Source: BOG-908 sp965199235 (GTDB taxonomy: Bacteria; Pseudomonadota; Alphaproteobacteria; Acetobacterales; Acetobacteraceae). From it: DNA of 64,000 nt. The stretch lies in assembly GCA_965199235.1 (NCBI GenBank), contig CBDAQU010000002.1, forward strand, positions 1 to 64,000. Direction: 5' to 3'. How positions within the stretch are numbered: position 1 is the first letter of the stretch; the number at the start of each line of letters is the position of its first letter. A program made the translations under genes and the position numbers. A model generated the notes under the pieces. It saw nothing but the letters and a program-made list of their open reading frames with translations. It searched no databases and had not been told where the DNA came from. Of this stretch, positions 33,134 to 40,603 are shown in pieces.

Positions 33134-33961
33134 CTAGCCGAACCGGCCGGTGACGTATTCCTGGGTGCGTTTCTGTTTTGGGTTGGTAAAGATGTTGCCT
33201 GCCTGACCTACCTCGACAAGCTCGCCGAGGTAGAAGAAGGCGACCTGGTCGGCGCAGCGTGCGGCCTGCTGCATGTTGTGGGTGACGATGGCGATGGTGA
33301 AATCCCGCTTCAGCTCGTCGATCAGTTCCTCGATCTTCGCCGTGCTGATCGGGTCGAGCGCGCTGGTCGGCTCATCGAGCAGGATGATTTCGGGCCGTGT
33401 CGCGATGGTGCGCGCGATGCACAGGCGCTGCTGCTGCCCGCCGGACAGGCCGGAGGCGGGCGAGGCGAGCCGGTCGCGCACCTCGCCCCACAGAGCCGCG
33501 CGGGTCAGCGACCATTCGACGCGCTCGGCCATCTCGGCGCGGTTCAGCCGCTCATGCAGCTTCACGCCGAAGGCCACGTTGTCGAAGATGCTCATCGGAA
33601 ACGGCGTGGGCTTCTGGAACACCATCCCGATCCTGCTGCGCAGCGCGTTGAGGTCCACGCTGGCCGACAGGATGTTCTCGCCGTCCAGCAGCACCTCGCC
33701 CTCGGCGCGCTGGCCGGGGTAGAGGTCGTACATCCGGTTCAGCACGCGCAGCAGTGTGGATTTGCCGCAGCCCGATGGGCCGATCATGCCGGTCACGCGG
33801 CGGTCCGGCAGGTCGAGGCCGATGGTTTTCAGCGCGCGGTTGGCGCCGTAGAAGAAATCCAGGTTGCGGATGGAAAGCTTGGCTTGCTTCACCGGCGGCG
33901 CGGGGCTTTGGAATGCCCGGGGCGCTGCCGAGACCGTGCCTGCGTCTGCCGTCTGCGCCAT
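33134..33961 (-). CDS. pstB: Phosphate ABC transporter ATP-binding protein PstB
   Basis: ATPase of the high-affinity phosphate importer. It has Walker A GPSGCGKSTLLRVLNR, the signature LSGGQQQRLCIARTIA, Walker B IILLDEPTSALDPIS and the PstB-specific opening KLSIRNLDFFYGANRALKTI. A GTG two codons upstream (33967) is an alternative start; the ATG has a better spacing from GGGGA. It follows pstA after 16 bases. Confidence 0.96.
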   Translation of the reverse strand: MAQTADAGTVSAAPRAFQSPAPPVKQAKLSIRNLDFFYGANRALKTIGLDLPDRRVTGMIGPSGCGKSTLLRVLNRMYDLYPGQRAEGEVLLDGENILSASVDLNALRSRIGMVFQKPTPFPMSIFDNVAFGVKLHERLNRAEMAERVEWSLTRAALWGEVRDRLASPASGLSGGQQQRLCIARTIATRPEIILLDEPTSALDPISTAKIEELIDELKRDFTIAIVTHNMQQAARCADQVAFFYLGELVEVGQAGNIFTNPKQKRTQEYVTGRFG

Positions 33962-33977
33962 CACCACAATCCCCGCT

Positions 33978-34853
33978 TCATGATCGCCGGCGCACGAAGA
34001 AGCGGGCCGCGACGTTGATGGCCAGCACGCCCAGCGTGATCAGCAGCGCGCCGGTCCAGGCCAGCTGCACCCAGTCCTCGAAGGCGGATGCGGCATATTG
34101 GTAGATGGTGACGGGCACGCTCGACATCGCCGAGCCCAGGCCGGAATAGCCGGAATTGCCGAGCGAGGTGAACAGCAGCGGTGCCGTTTCGCCGGCCACG
34201 CGCGCGACCGCCAGCAGCACGCCGGTCAGCAACCCGTCCAGCGCGGCGCGGTAGCAGATGAACACGGTGGTGCGCCAGCGCGGGGCGCCGAGCGCGATCG
34301 AGGCCTCGCGCAGGCTGACCGGGATCAGCCGAAGCATATCCTCGGTGGTGCGCACCACGATCGGGATCACCAGGATGGCGAGCGCGGCAGCCCCCGCCCA
34401 GCCGGAAAACCCGCCCAACGGCGAGACGAGCACCTGGTAGATGAACAGCCCGATGAGGATGGAGGGCGCCGACAGCAGGATGTCGGAGACGAACCGCACC
34501 GCGTTACCCAGCGCCGACTTGCCGGCGTATTCGGCGAGGTAGGTGCCGACCATCAGCCCGATCGGGGTGCCGACCAGCGTGCCGATGCCGGTCTGCAGCA
34601 GGCTTCCCACGATGGCGTTGGCCAAGCCGCCGCCCGATCCCGGCGCCTTGGTCACCGTTGTGAACACGGCTGGTTTCAGACCGGGCACGCCCAGGTAGAA
34701 TAGAGTGACCAGGATGGAGACAAGGAAGGCGAGCGCCACCAGGGTGGCCAGCCACGCCAGGATGCGCGCCACATGGTCGGTCCGGCGCCGACGCCTGCCC
34801 AGCAGCAGGGCGGTTCGCGTGTGATCCGACGCGATCTGCACCGTGGCGCTCAT
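33978..34853 (-). CDS. pstA: Phosphate ABC transporter permease PstA
   Basis: Inner-membrane permease of the phosphate importer, pairing with PstC. The 291-residue protein has six membrane helices and the permease coupling loop LRLIPVSLREASIALGAPRWRT. The PstA-type TPIGLMVGTYLAEYAG is also seen. It begins one base after pstC ends, and pstB follows directly. Confidence 0.95.
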   Translation of the reverse strand: MSATVQIASDHTRTALLLGRRRRRTDHVARILAWLATLVALAFLVSILVTLFYLGVPGLKPAVFTTVTKAPGSGGGLANAIVGSLLQTGIGTLVGTPIGLMVGTYLAEYAGKSALGNAVRFVSDILLSAPSILIGLFIYQVLVSPLGGFSGWAGAAALAILVIPIVVRTTEDMLRLIPVSLREASIALGAPRWRTTVFICYRAALDGLLTGVLLAVARVAGETAPLLFTSLGNSGYSGLGSAMSSVPVTIYQYAASAFEDWVQLAWTGALLITLGVLAINVAARFFVRRRS

Positions 34854-34854
34854 G

Positions 34855-35850
34855 TCAGTGCCGCACGCGCTGCACCAGCAGGGTGCGGGAGATCGCCAGC
34901 ACCACGAAGCTGATGACGAACAGCAGGAAGCCGAGCGCCAGCAGCGAGGACAGCTGCAAGCTGCCGCCCTCTGCCTCGGGGAACTCCAGCGCCACCAGCG
35001 ACGCGATGGTGTTGCCGGACGCGAACAGGCTGGGGCTGATGCGGTTGGTGTTGCCGATGACGAAGGTGACGGCCATGGTTTCGCCCAGCGCCCGGCCCAG
35101 CCCCAGCATGATTCCGCCCACGACCGAGGCGCGCGTATAGGGCAGCACGATGTTGCGCATCACCTCCCACGACGTGCAGCCGAGGCCGAACGCGCTTTCC
35201 TTGAAGATCACGGGCACCGTCAGGAACACGTCGCGCATGGTGGCGGCGATAAACGGGATGATCATGATCGCCAGCACAACGGACGCGGTGAAGATGCTGG
35301 CGTCGCCGGGGGCGGCGCGGAACACGCCGGCGAGCCCAGGCGCACGGCCGAGCGTGGAGGCGAGGAACGGCTTGACCGTGTGGCCGATTGCTGGCGCCAG
35401 CACGAAGAACCCCCACATGCCGTAGATTATAGAAGGCACGGCGGCCAGCAGTTCGATCGCGGTGCCGACCGGCCGGCGCATCCAGGCGGGTGCGAGTTCG
35501 GTGAGGAAGAAGGCCACGCCGAAGGCGAGCGGCACGGCCATCACCAGGGCCAGCACCGAGCTTGCGACCGTGCCGTAGACGGAGACCAGCGCGCCGAAGC
35601 GTTCGGTGACCGGGTTCCACGCCGCGGAGCCCAGGAAACCCAGGCCGAAGGCGCGGAACGCCGGCAGGCCGCCCACGAACAGCAGCACGATGATGCTGCC
35701 GAGCAGCACCAGCACGAACAGCCCGGCCGCAAGGGCGGCCAGCGCGAACACCCGGTCGCCCGCGTTGCGGGACGAACGCCGCGCCGGGATGGCGGGCAGA
35801 CGGTCCTCGGACGGGTGCAGGACCGAGGATGCGGTGACATCGACCGTCAT
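34855..35850 (-). CDS. pstC: Phosphate ABC transporter permease PstC
   Basis: The second permease subunit. The 331-residue protein has six helices, a conserved LAPAWMRRPVGTAIELLAAV and the coupling loop FLTVPVIFKESAFGLGCTSWEV. The N-terminus is cytoplasmic and Arg/Ser-rich. It lies 28 bases downstream of pstS and one base upstream of pstA. Confidence 0.95.
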   Translation of the reverse strand: MTVDVTASSVLHPSEDRLPAIPARRSSRNAGDRVFALAALAAGLFVLVLLGSIIVLLFVGGLPAFRAFGLGFLGSAAWNPVTERFGALVSVYGTVASSVLALVMAVPLAFGVAFFLTELAPAWMRRPVGTAIELLAAVPSIIYGMWGFFVLAPAIGHTVKPFLASTLGRAPGLAGVFRAAPGDASIFTASVVLAIMIIPFIAATMRDVFLTVPVIFKESAFGLGCTSWEVMRNIVLPYTRASVVGGIMLGLGRALGETMAVTFVIGNTNRISPSLFASGNTIASLVALEFPEAEGGSLQLSSLLALGFLLFVISFVVLAISRTLLVQRVRH

Positions 35851-35878
35851 GCCGCGTTCTTCCCCAGCGTCCCTCGGC

Positions 35879-36895
35879 TCACTTGGACAGCGTGTGCCAG
35901 CTCGCCTTGACTTGCGCCTTCACCGATGCGGGCAGGGCCACGTATTGCAGCTGCTTGGCGGTGGCATCCCCGTGGGTGAACGCCCAGTCGAAGAACTTCA
36001 GCACCGCAGCGCTCTTGGCCGTGTCGGTCGGGTTGGTGGGCAGCAGCACGAAGGTGGCCGAGACGATCGGCCATGCGGCCGCACCCGGCTGGTCGTTCAG
36101 ATCGACCGCGAAGTTGTGCGCGCCGGCCCAGTCGGCGCCGGCCGCGGCAGCGGCGAAGCTGGCCAGCGTGGGCTTGATGAACTGGCCGCCATGGTTTTGC
36201 AGCTGCGTGGTCGTCAGGTGGTTCAGCGTGGCGTAGGCGCTCTCGACGTAACCGAGGCTGCCCGCAGTGTTTTTCACCGCGCCTGCGACCCCGGCCGTGC
36301 CCTTCGCCCCGGTGCCGGCGGGCCAGCTGACCGCCTTATCGGCGCCCACCTTACTCTTGAAGTCGGGACTGACCTTGGAGAGATAGCTGGTGAACACGTA
36401 GGTAGTGCCCGACCCGTCGGCCCGGTACACCGGCGCGATAGCGAGATCGGGCAGCTTCATGCCGGCGTTCAGCTTGGCGATCGCCGGGTCGTTCCAATTG
36501 GTTATGGTGCCGAGATAGATGCCGGCCAGTACGGCGCCGTTCAGCTTGAGCGCGTTGGGCGCGATCCCAGGCAGGTTCACCGCGATGTCGACGGCGCCCA
36601 TCACTGCGGGGAACTGCATGAGCTTGGAGCTGGCGAGCTTGTCGGCCGCGACCGGCGCATCGGACGCGCCGAAATCGACGGTGCGCTGGGTGACGAGCTT
36701 CTGGCCCGCGCCGGAGCCGACACCCTGGTAGTTGAGGGACACGCCCGTGACGGCCTTCGAAGCGTCCGCCCATGCCTGGTAGATCGGCTGGGCGAAGGTC
36801 GAGCCTGCGCCGGTGATCGCTTGCGCGTGAGTGCCGCCGAGCGGGGCGATCAAGGCCAGTGCACCGAAGGCAAAGGCTGGTCGGGTCGGAATCAT
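35879..36895 (-). CDS. pstS: Periplasmic phosphate-binding protein PstS
   Basis: PstS binds inorganic phosphate in the periplasm and delivers it to PstCAB. From ATG 36895 (AGGAG seven bases upstream) the 338-residue product has a signal peptide (residues 1-24, ending GGTHA) and the family motifs TGAGSTFAQPIYQAWA, QGVGSGAGQK, DFGASDAPV and RADGSGTTYVFTSYL, which hold phosphate. It is the first gene of pstSCAB-phoU-phoB. A Pho box lies about 110-127 bases upstream. The next gene upstream on the other strand is tRNA-Val. Confidence 0.96.
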   Translation of the reverse strand: MIPTRPAFAFGALALIAPLGGTHAQAITGAGSTFAQPIYQAWADASKAVTGVSLNYQGVGSGAGQKLVTQRTVDFGASDAPVAADKLASSKLMQFPAVMGAVDIAVNLPGIAPNALKLNGAVLAGIYLGTITNWNDPAIAKLNAGMKLPDLAIAPVYRADGSGTTYVFTSYLSKVSPDFKSKVGADKAVSWPAGTGAKGTAGVAGAVKNTAGSLGYVESAYATLNHLTTTQLQNHGGQFIKPTLASFAAAAAGADWAGAHNFAVDLNDQPGAAAWPIVSATFVLLPTNPTDTAKSAAVLKFFDWAFTHGDATAKQLQYVALPASVKAQVKASWHTLSK

Positions 36896-37004
36896 CGTAG
36901 CTCCTGAAGCTGCGGCGCGGCCGGACGTCGGTTTGTCGGGCAAGGCGGAACCGCTGATACGGCCAGCGTTTAGACACGACCAGGGTCAAAAATATTTCAA
37001 CTTG

Positions 37005-37022
37005 ATGAAGCTTATGTGACAG
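37005..37022 (-). promoter_or_regulatory. Pho box upstream of pstS
   Basis: On the minus strand the sequence CTGTCACATAAGCTTCAT contains two 7-base half-sites spaced 11 bases apart: CTGTCAC (perfect) and GCTTCAT (TCAT conserved), separated by an A/T-rich four-base linker. This is the standard PhoB site layout. It is 110-127 bases ahead of the pstS start, so PhoB would activate the whole operon and its own gene at the end of it. Confidence 0.55.
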
Positions 37023-37103
37023 TGAGCAGCGGCGTCGTAGCTGTCTGGCGGGCTTGCACCGCACGCCCAAGTTCCGTAGGAAGCCGCTGGGTCAACCACG
37101 GCC

Positions 37104-37178
37104 GGGCGCGTAGCACAGCGGTAGTGCACTACCTTGACATGGTAGGGGTCACAGGTTCAATCCCTGTCGCGCCCACCA
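37104..37178 (+). tRNA. tRNA-Val (anticodon GAC)
   Basis: Cloverleaf: acceptor GGGCGCG with CGCGCCC, D arm in GTAGCACAGCGGTAGTGCAC, anticodon stem CTACC/GGTAG with loop TTGACAT (anticodon GAC), T arm CACAGGTTCAATCCCTGT. Discriminator A and encoded CCA follow. It stands alone between pstS and the N-formylglutamate amidohydrolase gene. Confidence 0.96.
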
Positions 37179-37299
37179 CTGCAGCCGCCCTGTTTGTGTC
37201 GCCGGGTCACGGAACCTGAAGATCGCGAACATCCTCGACCGACCTCAGACCCTTGCCGGCTGCTACACGATCGGCCTTCCGGATAGGCTGCTAGCGCCG

Positions 37300-38112
37300 A
37301 TGGTGTTCTCCTCCCCGCACTCGGGTCGAGAGTATGACCCGGCTTTCGTGGCGTCCGCGCGCCTTGATGCGCAAACCTTGCGGCGCAGCGAGGACTGCTA
37401 CATCGACGAGATCTTCGAATCCGTGCCCAAGGCCGGCGGCGCCTTGCTGGCGGCGCGGTTTCCGCGCGTGTGGTGCGATGCGAACCGCGAAGCCTGGGAA
37501 CTCGACGCGGAAATGTTCGAGGACGTGCTGCCGCAATGGGTCAACACGTCCAGCCCCAGGGTTGGCGCGGGTTTGGGCACGATTGCACGGGTGGTTTCCA
37601 GCGGAGAGCCGATCTATGCGACCCGGCTGCGCTTTGCCGAAGCGCAGCGCCGCGTCGCGGTCGGCTGGCAGCCCTATCACGACGCGCTTGCCGGTCTGAT
37701 CGCCCTTGTTAGGGCGCAGTTCGGCGCCTGCCTGCTGGTGGACTGCCATTCCATGCCGGCCCACGCCTGCGCCGACCGCAGGCCGGTGCCAGATGTCGTT
37801 CTAGGCGACGCTCATGGTGCCGCCTGCGCGCCGGAGGTCATCGGCCAAATGGAACGCTTCCTGTCGGGACGCGGCTATGCCGTCCGACGAAATGATCCCT
37901 ATGCCGGCGGTTACGTTACCCGCCACTATGGCAGGCCGGCCGATCGGGTTCACGCGATCCAAATAGAGATCGCCCGCAACCTCTATATGAGCGAGGCCAC
38001 TCTTCAGAAGACGGACGGGTTCCACCGTGTCGTCGAGGATATGGCAGCACTGGCCGACTTCCTGTCCGGTCAGGCGGAACACCTGATCGAGGAGCCAAGG
38101 CCAGGCACGTAG
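37300..38112 (+). CDS. N-formylglutamate amidohydrolase
   Basis: Zn-dependent hydrolase that releases glutamate from N-formylglutamate in histidine breakdown or acts on related N-acyl amino acids. The 270-residue product has SSPHSGREYDPAF near its start, a conserved WCDANREAWELD and LLVDCHSMPA with the metal ligands, and ends with EIARNLYMSEATLQKTDGF. The reading frame remains coding-like for about 28 codons before ATG 37300 (CYTIGLPDRLLAP), as expected for the family N-terminus, but contains no ATG, GTG or TTG; a CTG is at 37216. No other hut genes are near. Confidence 0.88.
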   Translation: MVFSSPHSGREYDPAFVASARLDAQTLRRSEDCYIDEIFESVPKAGGALLAARFPRVWCDANREAWELDAEMFEDVLPQWVNTSSPRVGAGLGTIARVVSSGEPIYATRLRFAEAQRRVAVGWQPYHDALAGLIALVRAQFGACLLVDCHSMPAHACADRRPVPDVVLGDAHGAACAPEVIGQMERFLSGRGYAVRRNDPYAGGYVTRHYGRPADRVHAIQIEIARNLYMSEATLQKTDGFHRVVEDMAALADFLSGQAEHLIEEPRPGT

Positions 38113-38115
38113 CCG

Positions 38116-38289
38116 TCAGAGGCCATTGGACACTCCCGTGAACAGGTTGGTCAGCGTGGTCCCGAAGCCTCTGAACATGCCGAGCAGCCCGAGGCAGAGG
38201 AAGGCGGCGACGATGCCATACTCGACAGCAGTCACGCCACGCTGGTCGCCAACGAGGTGCATCATCCTGCTGCGAGCCAATTTGGCCAT
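38116..38289 (-). CDS. Flp-type pilin (Flp/Fap component)
   Basis: A 57-residue protein too short for most gene callers. It reads MAKLARSRMMHLVGDQRG, then VTAVEYGIVAAFLCLGLLGMF, then a short Gly/Thr/Asn-rich end. The processed type IVb pilin signature is present: a Gly before a hydrophobic helix with Glu at +5 and Tyr next to it (G-VTAVEYG). Such subunits form tight-adherence (Tad) pili. No tad secretion genes are in the window, so it is an isolated copy. An ATG one codon upstream is equally possible. Confidence 0.8.
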   Translation of the reverse strand: MAKLARSRMMHLVGDQRGVTAVEYGIVAAFLCLGLLGMFRGFGTTLTNLFTGVSNGL

Positions 38290-38392
38290 CATCGATCACC
38301 GTGTAGGAAGACGGCGATCATCGGCCATCAACCTTACCCGCTCGCTAAGCACGCGCGTGCACGCCGTGCGTCGGCAGCCATACGGTCGACGC

Positions 38393-38470
38393 AAAAAAGA
38401 GGCGACACCTTTCGGTGCCGCCAAGTTTAGGGAGGAAACGTCCAAGATGCGACGAGCAAACGCCCGCCGC
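38393..38470 (-). ncRNA. Candidate small regulatory RNA with CCUCCC motif
   Basis: On the minus strand a compact transcription unit is visible. The predicted RNA starts at 38470 with a hairpin GCGGCGGGC-GUUU-GCUCGUCGC (9 pairs, two of them G-U). A single-stranded stretch then carries UUUCCUCCCUAAAC, complementary to Shine-Dalgarno sequences. It ends in a terminator GGCGGCACC-GAAA-GGUGUCGCC followed by UCUUUUUUG. This architecture resembles alphaproteobacterial anti-SD sRNAs of the CcsR/cuckoo class, but the family was not matched in a database. No open reading frame fits. Confidence 0.6.
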
Positions 38471-38477
38471 AAAGGCA

Positions 38478-38506
38478 AGCTAAGCGCTGGGTATGAACGG
38501 TGCAAG
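38478..38506 (-). promoter_or_regulatory. Predicted promoter of the small RNA candidate
   Basis: On the minus strand CTTGCA (38506-38501) and TTAGCT (38483-38478) are separated by 17 bases, fitting the alphaproteobacterial vegetative consensus CTTGAC-N17-TATNNT at most positions. The -10 box ends seven bases before the proposed RNA start at 38470. Confidence 0.5.
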
Positions 38507-38573
38507 TTTTATTTTGCAATGCAGCATTTTCTCGGACGGGCGGTTCACCCGCCGTTAAGACGGCCGCTGCACT

Positions 38574-39377
38574 ATGCCGGACATGATCACCGTCCTACGC
38601 GTTGCCGGTTTACTGGCGGTTGCGGTGTCGGCCGCCCAGGCGGACGATTCGACGCTTTGCAGGGCGGCCATCAGCGCAACAGAGGCCAGTCAGAAAATAC
38701 CCGACGCTTTCCTGTCGGCGATCGCCCGCGTCGAGTCGGGACGGCCTGACAGGCAGACCGGCGGGCTGGCCGCCTGGCCATGGACCATCAACGCAGAAGG
38801 GGTAGGAAGCTTTTACGCCAGCAAGGCCGAGGCGGTGGACGCTGTACGGGCGCTGCAGGCGCGCGGCGTCCGATCGATCGATGTGGGCTGCCTGCAGGTC
38901 AACCTGCTGAACCATCCTGAGGCCTTCGGCTCCTTGGAGCAGGCTTTCGACCCAGGTAGCAACGCCAGTTTCGCCGGCCATTTCCTGACGTCGCTCTTCG
39001 ATAGGATGGGAAGCTGGCCGTTGGCGGCGGCGGCCTACCACTCGCAAACCCCCACGATCGGCGCCGCCTATCAGCGCAGGGTTCTGGCCGAATGGGCCGT
39101 GCCGGAGCTGGCGGGCGGCGCGCGCCAGCAATCGCCCGCCATGCACGCGCATGCGGGTCGTGCGCCTGTAGACGCCGAACCAACACAGCCGGCATCCGGC
39201 GCGCCGACGACACAGCCACCGGGCGCTCAGGTGGACGCCTCGCCCGCCTTTGGCCGAGCGGACCTCAGTACGACCCGTGTCGCTCCCGCCGGCGTGGCTT
39301 ACACAGGACGCAGCCTGGCCGCCTACCGGCTTATTCCGACGGCGTTGGCGCTCCGCATGCCGCGCAAGTCTGGCTGA
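38574..39377 (+). CDS. Lytic transglycosylase-like (SLT domain) exported protein
   Basis: A 267-residue product with a signal peptide (residues about 1-22, ending AAQA). The SLT-type domain has the catalytic-Glu region FLSAIARVESGRPD, then SIDVGCLQVNLLNHPEAF and WPLAAAAYHSQTP, in the order usual for lysozyme-like transglycosylases. The C-terminal 80 residues are Pro/Gln/Thr-rich and unstructured. These enzymes cut peptidoglycan, often to make room for a secretion or motility complex. ATG 38583 (three codons in) is an alternative start. Its promoter must lie in the same gap as the sRNA candidate. Confidence 0.82.
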   Translation: MPDMITVLRVAGLLAVAVSAAQADDSTLCRAAISATEASQKIPDAFLSAIARVESGRPDRQTGGLAAWPWTINAEGVGSFYASKAEAVDAVRALQARGVRSIDVGCLQVNLLNHPEAFGSLEQAFDPGSNASFAGHFLTSLFDRMGSWPLAAAAYHSQTPTIGAAYQRRVLAEWAVPELAGGARQQSPAMHAHAGRAPVDAEPTQPASGAPTTQPPGAQVDASPAFGRADLSTTRVAPAGVAYTGRSLAAYRLIPTALALRMPRKSG

Positions 39378-39493
39378 GGTCTGCGGCCCTTGCTGACCTG
39401 TGGACCTTTTGCCATCTGTGGTCCGACGTAGGCGCAGCAGGGCGAGGCAGGTGGACCGCGCCGACCGCTCGCCCAAGGGAGTCACGGCAGGCA

Positions 39494-40579
39494 ATGCGGA
39501 TATTCTGCACCTTGGGGTATGCCGCCATCGTGGCGTTCGGTGCGTCACACGCTCTGGCCGATCCTCCGACCCCGGTGACTGTCGCTCGCGTTTCGCGGCA
39601 GGACGTTCCTGAATACGTGCAGGGCATCGGAACGGTGCAGGCCTATCGCTCGGTTCTGGTGCGTGCGCGGGTCGACGGAACGCTGGAGAAGATCGCGTTT
39701 CGCGAAGGCCAGACCGTTCATCCCGGCGACCTGCTCGCGCAGATTGATCCGCGCCCCTACGCAGCCGCCCTGGCGCAAGCCCAGGCCAAGCGTGCCAGCG
39801 ACCAGGCGCAGATCGACAACGCTCGCCGCGACCTTGCCCGCTATGCGGCGCTGGTCCGAACCGCGGTCGCCTCCCGCCAGCAGGTGGATACGCAGCAGGC
39901 AACGGTCAGCCAGGAGACGGCAAACCTGGCCGGGGACGAGGCAGCCATCGCCAGCGCCGCGCTCAACCTCAGCTTTTGCAGGATCGAAGCGCCGATCGAG
40001 GGCGTGGTCGGGTTGCGGCTCATCGACATCGGCAACCTGATCCACGCGACCGACGCGAGCGGTATCGTCGGCATCACCCAGGTGCATCCTATCAGCCTGA
40101 TGTTCACCCTGCCCGAGGACGAACTGCCGCAGCTTCGCGAGGCGATGCGCGGCGGCATGCCGCCGGTGACGGCGATGGCGCAAGACGGCACGACGCCGCT
40201 GGCGGAAGGCACGCTGGTTACAATCAACAACAGCATCGACACGCAGACCGGCACGATCACGCTGAAGGCCGAATTTCCGAACCTGGACGACACATTATGG
40301 CCTGGGCAGTTCTCAACCGGGCGGCTGCGCCTGCGGGTCGCCCGCGGGGCGTTGACTGTGCCGCCGCAGGCGGTTCAACACGGCCCTGATGGGCTCTATG
40401 TCTATGTCGTCAGTTCGGACGGCACGGCGGAGCGGCGCGACGTGAAGGTCGGTTATCAGGATGCGAACGCCGCCATCATCGGCGAAGGGCTGCATGACGG
40501 TGATACTGTGGTCGTCTCCGGACAGCTTCGGCTGCAGCCGGGCATGCGGGTGGACGCGCGCCAGCAGAACGGCAGCTGA
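39494..40579 (+). CDS. RND efflux periplasmic adaptor (membrane fusion protein)
   Basis: Adaptor that links an RND pump to an outer-membrane channel. From ATG 39494 the 361-residue product has a signal peptide (to ALA at about residue 22), the barrel-sandwich lipoyl halves (YVQGIGTVQAYRSVLVRARV and LSFCRIEAPIEGVVGLRL), a coiled-coil hairpin between them (AQAKRASDQAQIDNARRDLA), and a beta-barrel section with GTITLKAEFPNLDDTLWPGQ. It resembles MdtA/AcrA. It lies 24 bases ahead of the pump gene. No TolC-like channel gene is in the window. Confidence 0.92.
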   Translation: MRIFCTLGYAAIVAFGASHALADPPTPVTVARVSRQDVPEYVQGIGTVQAYRSVLVRARVDGTLEKIAFREGQTVHPGDLLAQIDPRPYAAALAQAQAKRASDQAQIDNARRDLARYAALVRTAVASRQQVDTQQATVSQETANLAGDEAAIASAALNLSFCRIEAPIEGVVGLRLIDIGNLIHATDASGIVGITQVHPISLMFTLPEDELPQLREAMRGGMPPVTAMAQDGTTPLAEGTLVTINNSIDTQTGTITLKAEFPNLDDTLWPGQFSTGRLRLRVARGALTVPPQAVQHGPDGLYVYVVSSDGTAERRDVKVGYQDANAAIIGEGLHDGDTVVVSGQLRLQPGMRVDARQQNGS

Positions 40580-40603
40580 GATGACGTTGGTGGGGTCCGC
40601 CCC

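Noticed and set aside
34843..35910. Plus-strand open frame opposite pstC
   Set aside because: Composition is typical of the complement of membrane-protein codons; pstC is clearly coding.
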